A DNA stretch of 64,000 bases from Zanthoxylum bungeanum (Eukaryota > Streptophyta > Magnoliopsida > Sapindales > Rutaceae). Positions 25,044-36,547 of the stretch are shown piece after piece. Made by a program: the position numbers and the translations under genes. How positions within the stretch are numbered: the stretch's first letter is position 1; each line of letters opens with the position of its first letter. The notes beneath the pieces are model-generated. The model was not told where the DNA came from, made no database searches, and saw only the letters and a program-made list of their open reading frames with translations. The stretch lies in the NCBI GenBank assembly GCA_019454045.1, contig SKCR01047742.1:1-64000 (forward strand). The letters run 5' to 3'.

Positions 25044-26481
25044 TGTTGAAGTTTACTAAGGTCCCAATGATCAATAAACAAGCATGAACATGTGTGAATA
25101 CAATCGAGAAAGTCACGGAATACTTACATCGATCGGTTGAGCGACGCTTTGATGAACAAAAATGAACTTTCTGCTCACTGTAAACTGCGGTAGTGGGCTG
25201 ATATTGTTCCTCATTTTCGGCCATGGGAGGTCATCTTCGAAGCTCCAAGTTTTGCGAAACGATTCTCGGCTCATGGGTGGACTTCCCTATCACCTTCGCA
25301 TGTCTCTCGGAGTGTGCTAGCACTCTCGATTTTACCACAAAATCGCACTTTGCTTCCTATCTAATTCGATTCTGCCCAGCAAAATAAAACCAGAAAATGC
25401 CCAAGAGGGGCGTGAGAGAGATGAAGAATTTTTGGAGGAGAGAGAGATGAAATGTGTTTTGTTAAAATTGGTAATTGATTTCTAAAATCAAATACTCAAT
25501 TTTGGTTCCAAAAGTCAAAGCAATTAATGCCCACAAATGCCAACCACACACATCACTCAATCACATCAATCACAAGTTGTCAAGTCACATCACTCAAAGT
25601 GACAAGTGATTTGACGCTTGATGCGACTAGCGATTTGACGCTTGATTTGACTTACGTGCCGCACTCGAATTTGAAATGCGAATGCACTCGCAAACAATCT
25701 CAGGCTCGGGTTCGCTAATTCCAGATTAACGAATTTTCCGTTGCGTCGTAATTAAATGATTACGCCTAGTGAAGTCACTATTCATATCGCTAACGAATTA
25801 ATTCAAAATTAATTCGTTCGTCCGAATTAAAATCTAATTTTAATTCCGCGTCGAAATCCAATTTCGTTTAATATATCGAATATATTAATTTATCGATTAA
25901 TTCCAAATTAATCGTTCTCTCTCTTTAAATGATATTTTATCCCAGATAAAATATCTCTGCTATTAATCCCAGATTAATTTTCTCTCTCATCTTATTAATC
26001 CCAGATTAATTAAAGTGCGAGTCATACGTCATCGGTGAATCTTTGGGAAGCGACCCATGAGATCCCCGGATATGTTGGCAGTAAATTCGGTCGTCGGACT
26101 ATCCGAACACGTAAGTACCTCGTACTACGTTTATACCGAATTACAAGACAAGGTTGGCTTCTAGCAAAACGCCATGCCTACCCAATTCTCCAGAAATATC
26201 CTTACAGGAATAAAGGATCTATATCAGGCGTAGTATACATAGTATTGCGTATTTCTATCCAGTATCACATGATCACATGCAAGGCCTGGGGCTGGTACAG
26301 TGTCTGCCCCGTACGAAGCATATATCGAATTACGAGCAACTAATCTCTTTAATATCGGATAATCATGACCAAGTCATATTATCCCGACGGTTGCAACCTT
26401 TTTAGAGAACCAGTTTTGTATCCCTGCGCAATCATCAACTCCATATGACTGGAGTGACACTTCCGTCTTGACATCACACCC
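25044..26481 (-). mobile_element. Solo LTR E, left part
   Basis: Starts TGTTGAAG directly after gtaaa (25039-25043). The other end of E is at 37127, followed by gtaaa again (37128-37132), a perfect target duplication around a single LTR of about 2.02 kb. This identifies a solo LTR left by recombination. It belongs to the same family as C and D and is in minus orientation. Element D interrupts it after 26481. It contains the clearest hairpin array (25792-26010). Confidence 0.9.
25792..26010. repeat. Array of eight perfect hairpins with C-N-A loops
   Basis: Stem-loops lie at 25792-25818 (12-bp stem, loop caa), 25824-25846 (10 bp, cta), 25852-25866 (6 bp, cca), 25869-25887 (8 bp, cga), 25894-25914 (9 bp, cca), 25931-25955 (11 bp, cca), 25962-25978 (7 bp, cca) and 25994-26010 (7 bp, cca). 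Every stem is perfect and every loop is exactly three bases. Versions of the array are present in both LTRs of C and both LTRs of D. Confidence 0.92.
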
Positions 26482-28441
26482 TGTTAGACAGTTATGACCC
26501 ATAACGTCACTATTTTGTAAATGATATTGTATTATTGTACAAAATTAACTATGTAGTAATGAAATTGCCTTTTACCGTTTTGTAATTTATTTACTTTGAT
26601 ATATAGATGGTAAAAGTCCCTATGATTAGTTCCGGATTGAGATGATATGAGACAGTATCAATCCATAAAGGTTTAATCATTAAATATCCCTAGTCGTAGT
26701 ATTATCGAGATTGGACATCGATAATGCAGAATAGACTAGTACTGCACTTGTGCGTGTTGTGAGGGCACAACGGCATAGTTCTCATATATTTAAGTATAGG
26801 ATACTTATGCAAGTGCGGTAGGAGGTTGTGTTTTACCGATGGTACGGAAAAACTTCGCTCTGGATAGACCCCGCAGAATCCCATTGGTAGTATGTCTGCG
26901 TGTCTATGGGATTCCGCTTCAGGGTAGGTGCATATGGTCTTAACCTGAGACTTGCATCGCTAGTACTTGCGACAATGTAGCTTACTTTTTTCGTCTCCAG
27001 GGTTTAACAGGTTCTGTGTACACCTCTCTAGGTTTATCGAGAATCGTAGTGTATTGGGTGTGATATCAAGACGGAAGTATCACTTCAGACATATGGAGAT
27101 GATGATCGCGCAGGATACAGAACTAGTACTCTATAATGGTTGCAACCATCGGGATAATATGACAAGGTCAGGATTATCCGATTCAAAGAGACTAGTTGCT
27201 TGATGTCCGATATATGTTTCGTACGGGGCAGACACATCTCCAGCCCCAGGCCTTACATGTGATCATCCGATACTGGATCACTATACACTATACTACGGTA
27301 TACTACGCCTGTTATAGATCTTATATTCCAGTAAGAATATTTCTGGAGAATTGGGTAGGCATGGCGTTTTGCTAGAGGCTAACCTTGTCTTGTAAATCGG
27401 TAAAAACGTAATACTTGGTACGTACGTGTTCGGATAGTCCGACGACCGTATTAACGCCAACATATCCAGAGATCTCTTGGGTCGCTTCCCGAAGATTCAC
27501 CGATGACGTATGATTCAAACTTAATAATTTGGGATTAATTGCGGAGAGACTTTATCTTGTATAAAGTACTATTTGAAGAGAGAGAGAGATTAATTTGGAA
27601 TTAATCAATAAAATAATATATTTGATATATTAAACGAAATTCGATTTCGACGCGGAATTAAAATTAGATTTTAATTCGGGCAAACGAGTTAATTTAGAAT
27701 TAATCATTAGCGACATGAATAGTAATTATGCTAGGCATAATTATTTAATTAAATTCGATTTAAATAACGTCGCGACGGAAGTTCGTTAATTCGGAATTAT
27801 CGAACCCGAGCCCGGGAGTGTTTGCGGGCCCACTCGCATTTGGAATCAAGCGGGGCCAACATGTCACATCAACCATCACATCACTAGTCAAAGCATTAGC
27901 TTTTTGGTGATGGAATAGGTAGTTGGTGTTAGTGTGTTCAACACTCAAGTTGATGGATGAGATGGGTTGCTTCTTTGACTTTTGATTTACCAAATATTTG
28001 GTATATAATCATTTTGATTTTTTGAAAATCATTTAACACACAATTACAAGTCAACAAAATCATCTCCTCTCTCTTTTCTCTCAAAGTGGCGTGAACTGCC
28101 ACTATTCACAGAACTCTCATTTCAGTTTTTTATTGCAAAAGCTTGAAGATTTTGTGTTTGTTTGGAACATTAAATCACATACAAGGCTAGCACCTTCAAG
28201 GGATCATACAAAGGTGTTATGGGAAACTAATTCTTGAGCTTGGAAGGATCAAAGAAAGCTTGGAGCTTCCCCACTCACCTTGGCCGAAACCCTCACTGCA
28301 CAAAGGAGAAATTTTTCATTTCATCAACGCATCCGCATTCCGATCTTGTGAGTATGATTCCGCCATACTTCAATATTGTTCATTCATTTATATATATTGT
28401 TTGCTCTTTTGATCTTGGGACATGGATTAGAATTTCCAACA
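26482..28441 (+). repeat. Element D 5' LTR
   Basis: This 1960-bp LTR is followed directly by the PBS. It should hold the promoter and transcription start. It carries the family hairpin array in reverse complement (about 27530-27800). The open frames at 26967-27203 and 28234-28479 recur partly in the 3' LTR and are not genes. Confidence 0.95.
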
Positions 28442-30637
28442 ATGGTATCATTGAGCTTAAAGAGCATGAAAAATATTAGGGTAATATTTGGAAAAATTGA
28501 TTGAAGCATGATTTGATGATTTTGATTGATTAAGTATGCTTAAATGTATGTTACATTGTGTTATACATTATCAATTTCATGAAAAATAAATTGGATTAAT
28601 TTTCCCCCCTTGGAGAGGCTTGGCCGAATACTACCTAGGCCATGGACTTGATGATTTGTTGTTTATAAGATCATTGGATGACTTTAAACGAACATAAAAT
28701 GACGATTTGTGATTCGATTGGATTGAAAACGAAATCGGTAATTTTTTCATCACCTTGGCCGAATGCATGGAAGCACATTAGGGACTTGATTTTTGATTAA
28801 ATAATGTTGGACATGTATTTAAGAAAAAAATATATTAATGGATTAATTTGATATTTTGGAAATATTGATTTAAAGGATTAATCATGATATTACACTTAAT
28901 TAATTAAGTTATAAAATTTGGAATTTTAAAATTTGATTAATTGGGCTTAATTTTGAATTGGGCCTAAAACTATTATATTTGGGCATAATGGGCTTGGTTG
29001 ACCAAGTAGGTTTGGGCATATTGGATTGGATCCAAAGTTGGGCCTAAATCACTCCATTAAGTCCAAATGTAATAAATGGGCTTTTATGTTTAATTAGGCC
29101 TTATGGGCTTGATATTGATTTTTATGGCAAATGAGGGTGATTCCTTATTGGGCTTGGAAATTGGGTTTGACCCACATTGACCAAGGCCCAAGCCTAATGA
29201 AATCAATTGAAAGCCCATCGGACTTTAATTAAACGGACATTGGATGTTAGTTGGGCTTTGAGACCGATAGGATTAGATTTGGAATCTAAGTCATAAAAGC
29301 ACAATAAAAGTGTAAATATTTAATTTGGAATTAAATATAAGGATTAGTATTGAATACGACTTAAATTGGATTTGACGAGTAGTTCGATATAATTCATGAA
29401 TTCGTCTACAAGTACTTATTCTCAAAAACGAGTTGGACTCGCTCAAAAGCAAACCATTGATTGAACATTGGATTGTCACCTAATTAAAGACTAATTAATT
29501 GGATTAGATTGGTTGTATAACATGCCTTGAATGAATGAATGTGGATGTGATGAATGAATAGTGTATATCGGATGGATATTAGAAGGGAAGGGTAATTTTA
29601 GAAATTATTGTAAATTCAGAATTTATTAATTGGACCTGCGTGTCCAGCCTTTCTCTTATTATCTCTTTGTATTCTCTTCTCACCTAATTCCCCTCAATGT
29701 AAATGAGGTTTCTCTTATTGTATTATGTAATTGGGTAGAATCAGAATAGTGCTAGCCGGGGAGAGGAAAGTGAGTGATTTGTTCTAGGAACAAATTGTTA
29801 TATATCCATCCGCATATCACTATTATTTTATTTTACGCGCTTTATGATGTTTTAGAAGCATGCTTAAGGGTGTATGATGATGAGACCTAACAAAGATAAA
29901 TTAATTGGTTGCCAATTACGCGAAAATCCCTCAAACAATATTAAGCGATTTTCCTTCCGTTGAGTGATTCTTTCTCAAGATCCGAAATTGGCATTGGTTT
30001 GTTGGCCAAAGTCAAGACCTTTGTCAATTGAGGATGTGTTTGAATCATGAGAGTTTTGTTCCATATCGGTGTCTTGTCCAAGTTGTGATTTGTTGGCCAA
30101 AGTCAAGATCACTTCTTGTCCATCGACATTGATTACGAAACTTTCCATGTCAATGGGTCCTGCTTAACTGGAATCATTAAGTTGTTGTGCCAAAGCCAAG
30201 ACTTAGTTGATTCAGAGGAAATGGTTAGGAAAATGTATTGGATACATTGACATATGTATTAGATACATATGTTTCGAACTTGGATGTCCACCTACCGGAT
30301 CTAGGAATTGGATGGGATCCAATTGATCTTCGAGATCTACCTAGTTAAATATCATACAACTGTTGGCCAAGTCAAGGTTGTGTGTTATTTAACGGGATCC
30401 TAGCCCACTAGGAAATTGGATTTCCCGAGTACTCGACAGAGGGTTAAAGACTTGTAGAAAATAGTGGGAGGCTAGTATTGAATTTGCAATTTCATTCAGA
30501 TACTTAGCTTTACACGCTTACAAAGTTTATTTCGTCAATTTTTAACATTAGTTGGACTAATATAATGTTATTTTTCTTGTAACAGTTTGACTGTACCCAT
30601 ATATCGTTAACTAGATAGTTGGACTATCGTAGTTAAG
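28442..30637 (+). other. Element D PBS and long 5' leader
   Basis: The PBS starts at 28443 (tggtatcattgagc), one base after the LTR, and resembles the initiator-Met tRNA complement. The leader is about 2.2 kb, long for a copia element, and non-coding. It contains four copies of a motif close to gttggccaaagtcaaga (30001-30017, 30092-30108, 30184-30201, 30362-30377). Homologous sequence forms the leader of element C. The frame at 29291-29479 is not a gene. Confidence 0.8.
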
Positions 30638-31567
30638 ATGGCAAACAAAGGAAATGTCCGAGACATAATCATGGGTGATAATGTATTTAAGGGCACGAAC
30701 TTCGCTGACTGGGAAATGAACCTGAGGATAGTCCTTGGGGCAGAGAGGCTGCTATACACCATACAGAGACCTCTCGGGCCGAGGCCCACTGAGCCACTTG
30801 AGCTGGAGTTATGGAGAACTCATAGCGATGATTGTGATACAACTCAGTCGATCATGCTTGCTTCCATGACTCAACACTTTCGTCGCCAGAATAGGGACTT
30901 GGATCCTTATAATATGATGGCTAGACTAAAGGATCTTCACCGCACTAATAAGCGGATGGAGAGGTATGAGTTGGTGAAGAAACTCTTTCGCTCCCGTATG
31001 ACTGATGGCGCTTCAGTTGAGGCCCACGGGACTCAAATGATAGCCGACATTGATGAGCTGGCCAAGATGGGAATAGTCTTGGAGGCTGAGCTGACTATAG
31101 ACATGCTCTTACAGTCACTTCCCGATACTTGGAAGCAGATTATCATCAACTACAAGTTGATGGATACGGACGATACTCTTGGAGAGCTATTGTCTATTCT
31201 TAAGGAGTCAGAGAAAGAGCTTCTTAAAGGCAACAAGCGCGAGGCGCACTTTGCATCGACCTCTCAGACGCCGAGGGCTGGGCCCAAGGCAACTGGAGGG
31301 GTGAGAAAGAGGAAGCATAAGAACAAGGGCAAGGCCAAGATGTCGATGGCTTCTGGGAAGCCGAGGAACAAGTCACAAGACATATGCCTTAATTGCGGCA
31401 AAAGAGGTCACTGGAAGCGTGACTGCCGCATGAACAAGGCGCTCAGAAGGGAGATCAAGGCGGGCAAGGCACCGACCTCTGGTATGTTTGTTATTGAAAT
31501 AAACATGACTACTTCTAGTTTTAAAAATTGGATTTTGATTCTGGTTGTGGTTCTCATATATGTATGA
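30638..31567 (+). CDS. gag: Element D gag polyprotein (capsid and nucleocapsid)
   Basis: A 309-aa open frame starting at the first ATG after the leader ('MANKGNVRDI'). The capsid-like part matches copia gag (UBN2-type), with 'FADWEMNLRIVLGAERL' near residues 27-43 and 'MIADIDELAKMG' near 130-145. A basic stretch leads to one CCHC zinc knuckle, CLNCGKRGHWKRDC, at residues 250-263 (31385-31426), which binds RNA. Gag forms the cytoplasmic particle in which cDNA is made. The last 13 or so codons are out of the original frame because one base is missing at the protease active site, so the protein ends early without fusing to pol. Confidence 0.9.
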   Translation: MANKGNVRDIIMGDNVFKGTNFADWEMNLRIVLGAERLLYTIQRPLGPRPTEPLELELWRTHSDDCDTTQSIMLASMTQHFRRQNRDLDPYNMMARLKDLHRTNKRMERYELVKKLFRSRMTDGASVEAHGTQMIADIDELAKMGIVLEAELTIDMLLQSLPDTWKQIIINYKLMDTDDTLGELLSILKESEKELLKGNKREAHFASTSQTPRAGPKATGGVRKRKHKNKGKAKMSMASGKPRNKSQDICLNCGKRGHWKRDCRMNKALRREIKAGKAPTSGMFVIEINMTTSSFKNWILILVVVLIYV

Positions 31568-31857
31568 TGTGCAGGATCTGCAGAACAGCAGGATACTGGC
31601 TTCAGGGGAGATTGATCTACGAGTTGGAAACGGAAACTCCTGTTGCTATTTTGGCCGTGGGCACTTTGTATTAGAACTGCCCTCAGGGCATGTACTTAAA
31701 TGAATGACTGTTTATATGTACCTAGTTGACTAGGAATATTATATCTGTATCTTTGTTAACCCAAATGGGTACACTTTTGTATTAGAAACACTGGGTGTTA
31801 TTTATATAAAAATGATGCAGAAATATGCACTGCAGTTGCAAATAATGGTCTTTATAT
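31519..31857 (+). pseudogene. Element D protease region, frameshifted
   Basis: Directly after gag, the bases of the retropepsin active-site region ('DSGCGSHI' in one frame) are recognisable. They are displaced by a one-base deletion relative to gag, at about 31528-31533. Further stops follow ('...LYELETETP' type text is in a different frame). No functional protease can be made. Confidence 0.75.
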
Positions 31858-32456
31858 TTGAATATAAATGAATCTCCTACATATAAATTAACAAACAAAA
31901 GGCTTAAAAAGAGTGATCCAAAGGATGAAACTTATATGTGGCATTGTCGTCTGGGACACATTAACAAGACTCGTATATCCACACTTTCGAAGAGTGGGTA
32001 CTTGGACGGATTTGATACAAATTCATATGACGTCTGCGAATCTTGCTTATTAGGCAAAATGCCTAAATCACCTTTTAGCGGTAAAGGTGAACGCGCCACT
32101 GAACTGTTAGCCCTCGTTCATAGTGACGTTTGTGGGCCCATCCAGCTAGAGGTAGAGGGGATATCGATACTTCGTAACCTTTACCGATGATGCATCACGT
32201 TACGGTTATGTGTATCTAATGACGCACAAGTCGGAAACTTTTGAGAAATTCAAAGAGTTTCGACACGAAGTTGAAAAACAAACAGGCAAGAGTATTAAGA
32301 CATTACGGTCGGACCGTGGTGGCGAATACTTAAGTAATGAGTTTCAAGATTACCTGAAAGAATATGGTATTCTTTCACAGTGGACTCCTCCTGGAACACC
32401 ACAATTAAATGGTGTGTCCCAAAACCGTAATTGTTGGACATGGTAAGGTCGATGAT
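31858..32456 (+). pseudogene. Element D GAG-pre-integrase and integrase core, broken
   Basis: The first open part (31858-32190) holds the HHCC zinc motif ('WHCRLGH...CESCLLGK') and the first catalytic Asp in 'HSDVCGP'. A frameshift near 32160 moves the rest to the frame starting at 32210, with 'THKSETFEKFKEF' and the second Asp in 'LRSDRGGEYLS'. After 'GTPQLNGVS' the expected catalytic Glu is Gln ('QNRN'). A small deletion then brings a stop at about 32444. It aligns with element B's integrase. Confidence 0.88.
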
Positions 32457-32950
32457 GAGTCGCACTGAGCTGCCAATTCCTTCTGGGGATATGCATTAAA
32501 CAGTGCAGTTCTTATTTTGAATAAGGTTCCGTCAAAGTCTGTTGAACAGACACCATATGAGATATGGACAGGAAAGAAACCGGGTTTCTCATTCCTGAAG
32601 ATTTGGGGTTGCTGGGCATACGTTAAACGTTTGGAAGGTACCAAACTTGAACCCAATCAGATAAATGCCTATTCGTTGGATATCCTAGGGAAACCAAAGG
32701 ATATTACTTCTATCACCCACAAGAGAACAAAGTATTTGTTGCTCTACATGCGGTTTCCTTGAGAAGGAATTCCTAAATGCAGTGTTTAGTGGGAAGAAAG
32801 TAGAACTCGATGAAAGTCGTAGTGATACTGTTCTTGGCAGTGAATTATCGACGGAACATGAACAGTCCATCCGGGATGAGACTGAACCACAATCTTCAAG
32901 TACACAAGGACCCGTAGGTCGGAGAGAGTCAGGGTAATACCTGAGAGGTA
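32457..32950 (+). pseudogene. Element D integrase C-terminal region and linker to RT
   Basis: Contains 'NKVPSKSVEQTPYEIWTGKK' and 'FLKIWGCWAYVKR', the conserved copia integrase C-terminal text, in the open frame 32517-32762. The acidic linker toward RT follows in other frames ('GSELSTEHEQS'-like). Several frame changes occur within 500 bp. Confidence 0.8.
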
Positions 32951-34060
32951 TGGATTCCTGATCTCACCTCATGTAGATATTAATCTTATTGAGGATAATG
33001 AACCGGCTACGTATGAGGAAGCGATACAAGGTATCGAATCGCTTTATGGCAAGAAGCCATGAAGGCCGAAATGGATTCCATGTATACCAACCAAGTTTGG
33101 ACACTGGTTGATGCACCAGAAGGCGTAAAGCCTATTGGATGCAAATGGGTCTTCAAGAAGAAGACCGACATGGATGGCAACGTACAAACGTACAAAGCTA
33201 GGCTTGTAGCGAAGGGTATCGTCAACGACTGGAGTTGATTATGACGAAACCTTCTCACCCATTGCCATGATTAAATCCATTCGGATAATGCTTGCAATAG
33301 CTGCATATTACGATTACGAAATATGGCAGATGGACGTTAAAACCGCTTTCCTTAACTGAAACCTTTCGGAGGATGTTTATGCAATAGCCTGACGGTTTTC
33401 ACCACCAGACTTGCAAACAAGGTTTGTAAGTTAAATCGGTCCATTTATGGACTGAAGCAAGCATCGCGGTCGTGGAACCAACGTTTTGATGAGATCTTAA
33501 AAGAATATGATTTCATTCAAAACGAAGATGATCCTTGTGTATATAAGAAGGTTAGTGGGAGTGTACTGACTTTTATTGTCCTTTATGTCGACGATGTATT
33601 GCTTATCGGCAATGACATTCCCATGTTAACGTCGGTGAAAGCTTGGCTTTCATTGAAATTCTCCATGAAAGATCTGGGAGAAGCAGCTTTTATTCTAGGA
33701 ATAAAGATCTACCGGGATAGATCTAGAAAGCTACTTGGACTCTCCCAGAGTACATATATTGATAAAGTGTTGAAGAGATTCAACATGGATCAGTCCAAGA
33801 GGGGACTGTTACCAATATCATATGGCGTCTATCTATCTAGGGACATGTGTCCTAAAACACAAGATGAGAGAGACAACATGAGTCGGACTCCGTTCGCCTC
33901 GGCAGTCGGATCGATCATGTATGCCATGATATGTACACGACCTGATGTGTCCCATGCTTTGAGCATGTGCAGTCGATATCAGGACGATCCAGGTAAAGAT
34001 CACTGGATGCGGTTAAGAGTATCCTTAAGTATCTAACAGAACTAATGATGCTTTCTTAAT
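32951..34060 (+). pseudogene. Element D reverse transcriptase, broken
   Basis: RT text begins near 32990 and passes 'GCKWVFKKKTDMDGNVQTYKA'-type sequence in shifted frames around 33130-33200. It reaches 'QASRSWNQRFDEI' (about 33460) and the intact polymerase motif YVDD at 33584-33595. The longest open part (33599-34036) has 'KFSMKDLGEAAFILGIKIYRD' and 'ICTRPDVSHALSMCSRYQDDPG'. One frame closes at about 33359, where the text changes to 'tga'. The polymerase would be inactive because of the shifts, although YVDD remains. Confidence 0.88.
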
Positions 34061-34550
34061 CTATGGAGATGGAGAACTTGAGGTATTTGGGTATACCGAT
34101 GCAAGTTTCCAACCGACAGAGACGACTTTAAGTCGCAATCCGGGTACATATTTGTTTAAATAACGGAGCAGTGAGCTGGAAATCTTCCAAGCAAGATACT
34201 GTTGCCGATTCAACAACTGAAGCGGAGTACATCGCAACAGCTGAAGCAGCAAAAGAGGCGGTTTGGATCCGAAAATTCCTAATTGGATTAGGAATAGTTC
34301 CGGTAGCAGCTGAGCCCGTTCCATTGTATTGTGACAATAGCGGGGCTATAGCACAGGCTAAGGAGCCAAGGTCTCATCAACGATCCAAACATGTTCTTCA
34401 CGATTCCATCTGATTCGAGAGATCATACATCGTGGCGATGTGAAGATCGAAAAGATCGCATCAGAGGACAACATTGCAGATCCGCTGACGAAAGCAATTC
34501 CTCGGGAAAGGTTGAGCGACATGTACATAGTTCAGGTATTAGATGCTTGA
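34061..34550 (+). pseudogene. Element D RNase H
   Basis: Open segment 34171-34413 reads 'SWKSSKQDTVADSTTEAEYIATAEAAKEAVWI' in part and has 'LYCDNSGAIAQAKEPRSHQRSK'. The remainder, in another frame, includes the 'EDNIADPLTKAI' tail and ends with a stop at 34548-34550. It is typical copia RNase H with frameshifts at both ends. Confidence 0.87.
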
Positions 34551-34562
34551 GTGACTGGCTAT

Positions 34563-34578
34563 AGGCCAAGTGGGAGAT
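34563..34578 (+). other. Element D polypurine tract
   Basis: The run aggccaagtgggagat lies immediately before the 3' LTR. The same sequence occurs in reverse complement at the matching place in element C, so it is a conserved plus-strand primer site. Confidence 0.85.
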
Positions 34579-36542
34579 TGTTAGACAGTTATGACCCATA
34601 GCGTCACTATTTTGTAAATGATATTGTATTATTGTACAAAATTAACTATGTAGTAATGAAATTGCCTTTTACCGTTTTGTAATTTATTTACTTTGATATA
34701 TAGATGGTAAAAGTCCCTATGATTAGTTCCGGATTGAGATGATATGAGACAGTATCATCCATAAAGGTTTAATCATTAAATATCCCTAGTCGTAGTATTA
34801 TCGAGATTGGACATCGATAATGCATAATAGACTAGTACTGCACTTGTGCGGTGTGAGGGCACAACGGCATAGTTCTCATATATTTAAGTATAGGATACTT
34901 ATGCAAGTGCGGTAGGAGGTTGTGTTTTACCGATGGTACGGAAAACAGCTTCGCTCTGGATAGACCCCGCGGAATCCCATTGGTAGTATGTCTGCATGTC
35001 TATGGGAGTCCGCTTCAGGGTAGGTGCATATGGTCTTAACCTGAGACTTGCATCGCTAGTACTTGCGACAATCGGTAGACTTTAGTTTTGGTCGTCCAGG
35101 GCTTTAACAGGTTCTGTGTACACCTCTTCTAGGTTTATCGAGAATCGTAGTGTATTGGGTGTGATGTCAAGACGGAAGTATCACTTCAGATATATGGAGA
35201 TGATGATCGCGCAGGATACAGAACTAGTACTCTATAATGGTTGCAACCATCGGGATAATATGACAAGGTCAGGATTATCCGATTCAAAGAGACTAGTTGC
35301 TTGATGTCCGATATATGTTTCGTACGGGGCAGACACATCTCCAGCCCCAGGCCTTACATGTGATCATCTGATACTGGATCACTATACACTATACTACGGT
35401 ATACTATGCCTGTTATAGATCTTATATTCCAGTAAGAATATTTCTGGAGAATTGGGTAGGCATGGCGTTTTGCTAGAGGCTAACCTTGTCTTGTAAATCG
35501 GTAAAAACGTAATACTTGATACGTACGTGTTCGGATAGTCCGACGACCGTATTTACTGCCAACATATCCAGAGATCTCTTGGGTCGCTTCCCGAAGATTC
35601 ACCGATGACGTATGATTCAAACTTAATTAATTTGGGATTAATTACGGAGAGACTTTATCTTGTATAAAGTACTATTTAAAGAGAGAGAGAGATTAATTTG
35701 GAATTAATCAATAAAATAATATATTTGATATATTAAACGAAATTCGATTTCGACGTGGAATTAAAATTAGATTTTAATTCGGGCAAACGAGTTAATTTAG
35801 AATTAATTCATTAGCGACATGAATAGTAATTATGCTAGGCATAATTATTTAATTAAATTCGATTTAAATAACGTCGCGACGGAAGTTCGTTAATTCGGAA
35901 TTATCGAACCCGAGCCCGGGAGTGTTTGCGGGCCCACTCGCATTTGGAATCAAGCGGGGCCCACATGTCACATCAACCATCACATCACTAGTCAAAGCAT
36001 TAGCTTTTGGTGATGGAATTAGGTAGTTGGTGTTAGTGTGTTCAACACTCAAGTTGATGGATGAGATGGGTTGCTTCTTTGACTTTTGATTTACCAAATA
36101 TTTGGTATATAATCATTTTGATTTTTGAAAAATCATTTAACACACAATTACAAGTCACCAAATCATCTCCTCTCTTTTTCTCTCAAAGTGGCGTGAACTG
36201 CCACTATTCACAGCACTCTCAATTTCAGTTTTTGTTGCAAAAGCTTGAAGATTTTGTGTTTGTTTGGAACATTAAATCACATACAAGGCTAGCACCTTCA
36301 AGGGATCATACAAAGGTGTTATGGGAAACTAATTCTTGAGCTTGGAAGGATCAAAGAAAGCTTGGAGCTTCCCACTCACCTTGGCCGAAACCCTCACTGC
36401 ACAAAGGAGAAATTTTTCATTCATCAACGCATCCGCATTCCGATCTTTGTGAGTATGATTCCGCCATACTTCAATATTGTTCATTCATTTATATATATTT
36501 GTTTGCTCTTTTGATCTTGGACATGGATTAGAATTTCCAACA
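34579..36542 (+). repeat. Element D 3' LTR
   Basis: This 1964-bp LTR is nearly identical to 26482-28441. Differences are scattered single bases plus short indels, the largest near 35074-35095 versus 26975-26995. The sequence just after it (caccc, 36543-36547) is the right target duplication. Confidence 0.95.
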
Positions 36543-36547
36543 CACCC

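Larger units (their letters stand above)
26482..36542 (+). mobile_element. Element D: near-complete Ty1-copia retrotransposon, plus strand
   Basis: A 10,061-bp element with LTRs 26482-28441 and 34579-36542, both TGTTAGACAG...TTCCAACA, and the perfect target duplication caccc (26477-26481, 36543-36547). The LTRs are very similar, with scattered single-base changes and short indels, making it the youngest element here. It inserted into solo LTR E, a member of its own family, in the opposite orientation. It has an intact gag frame but a broken pol. Confidence 0.95.
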
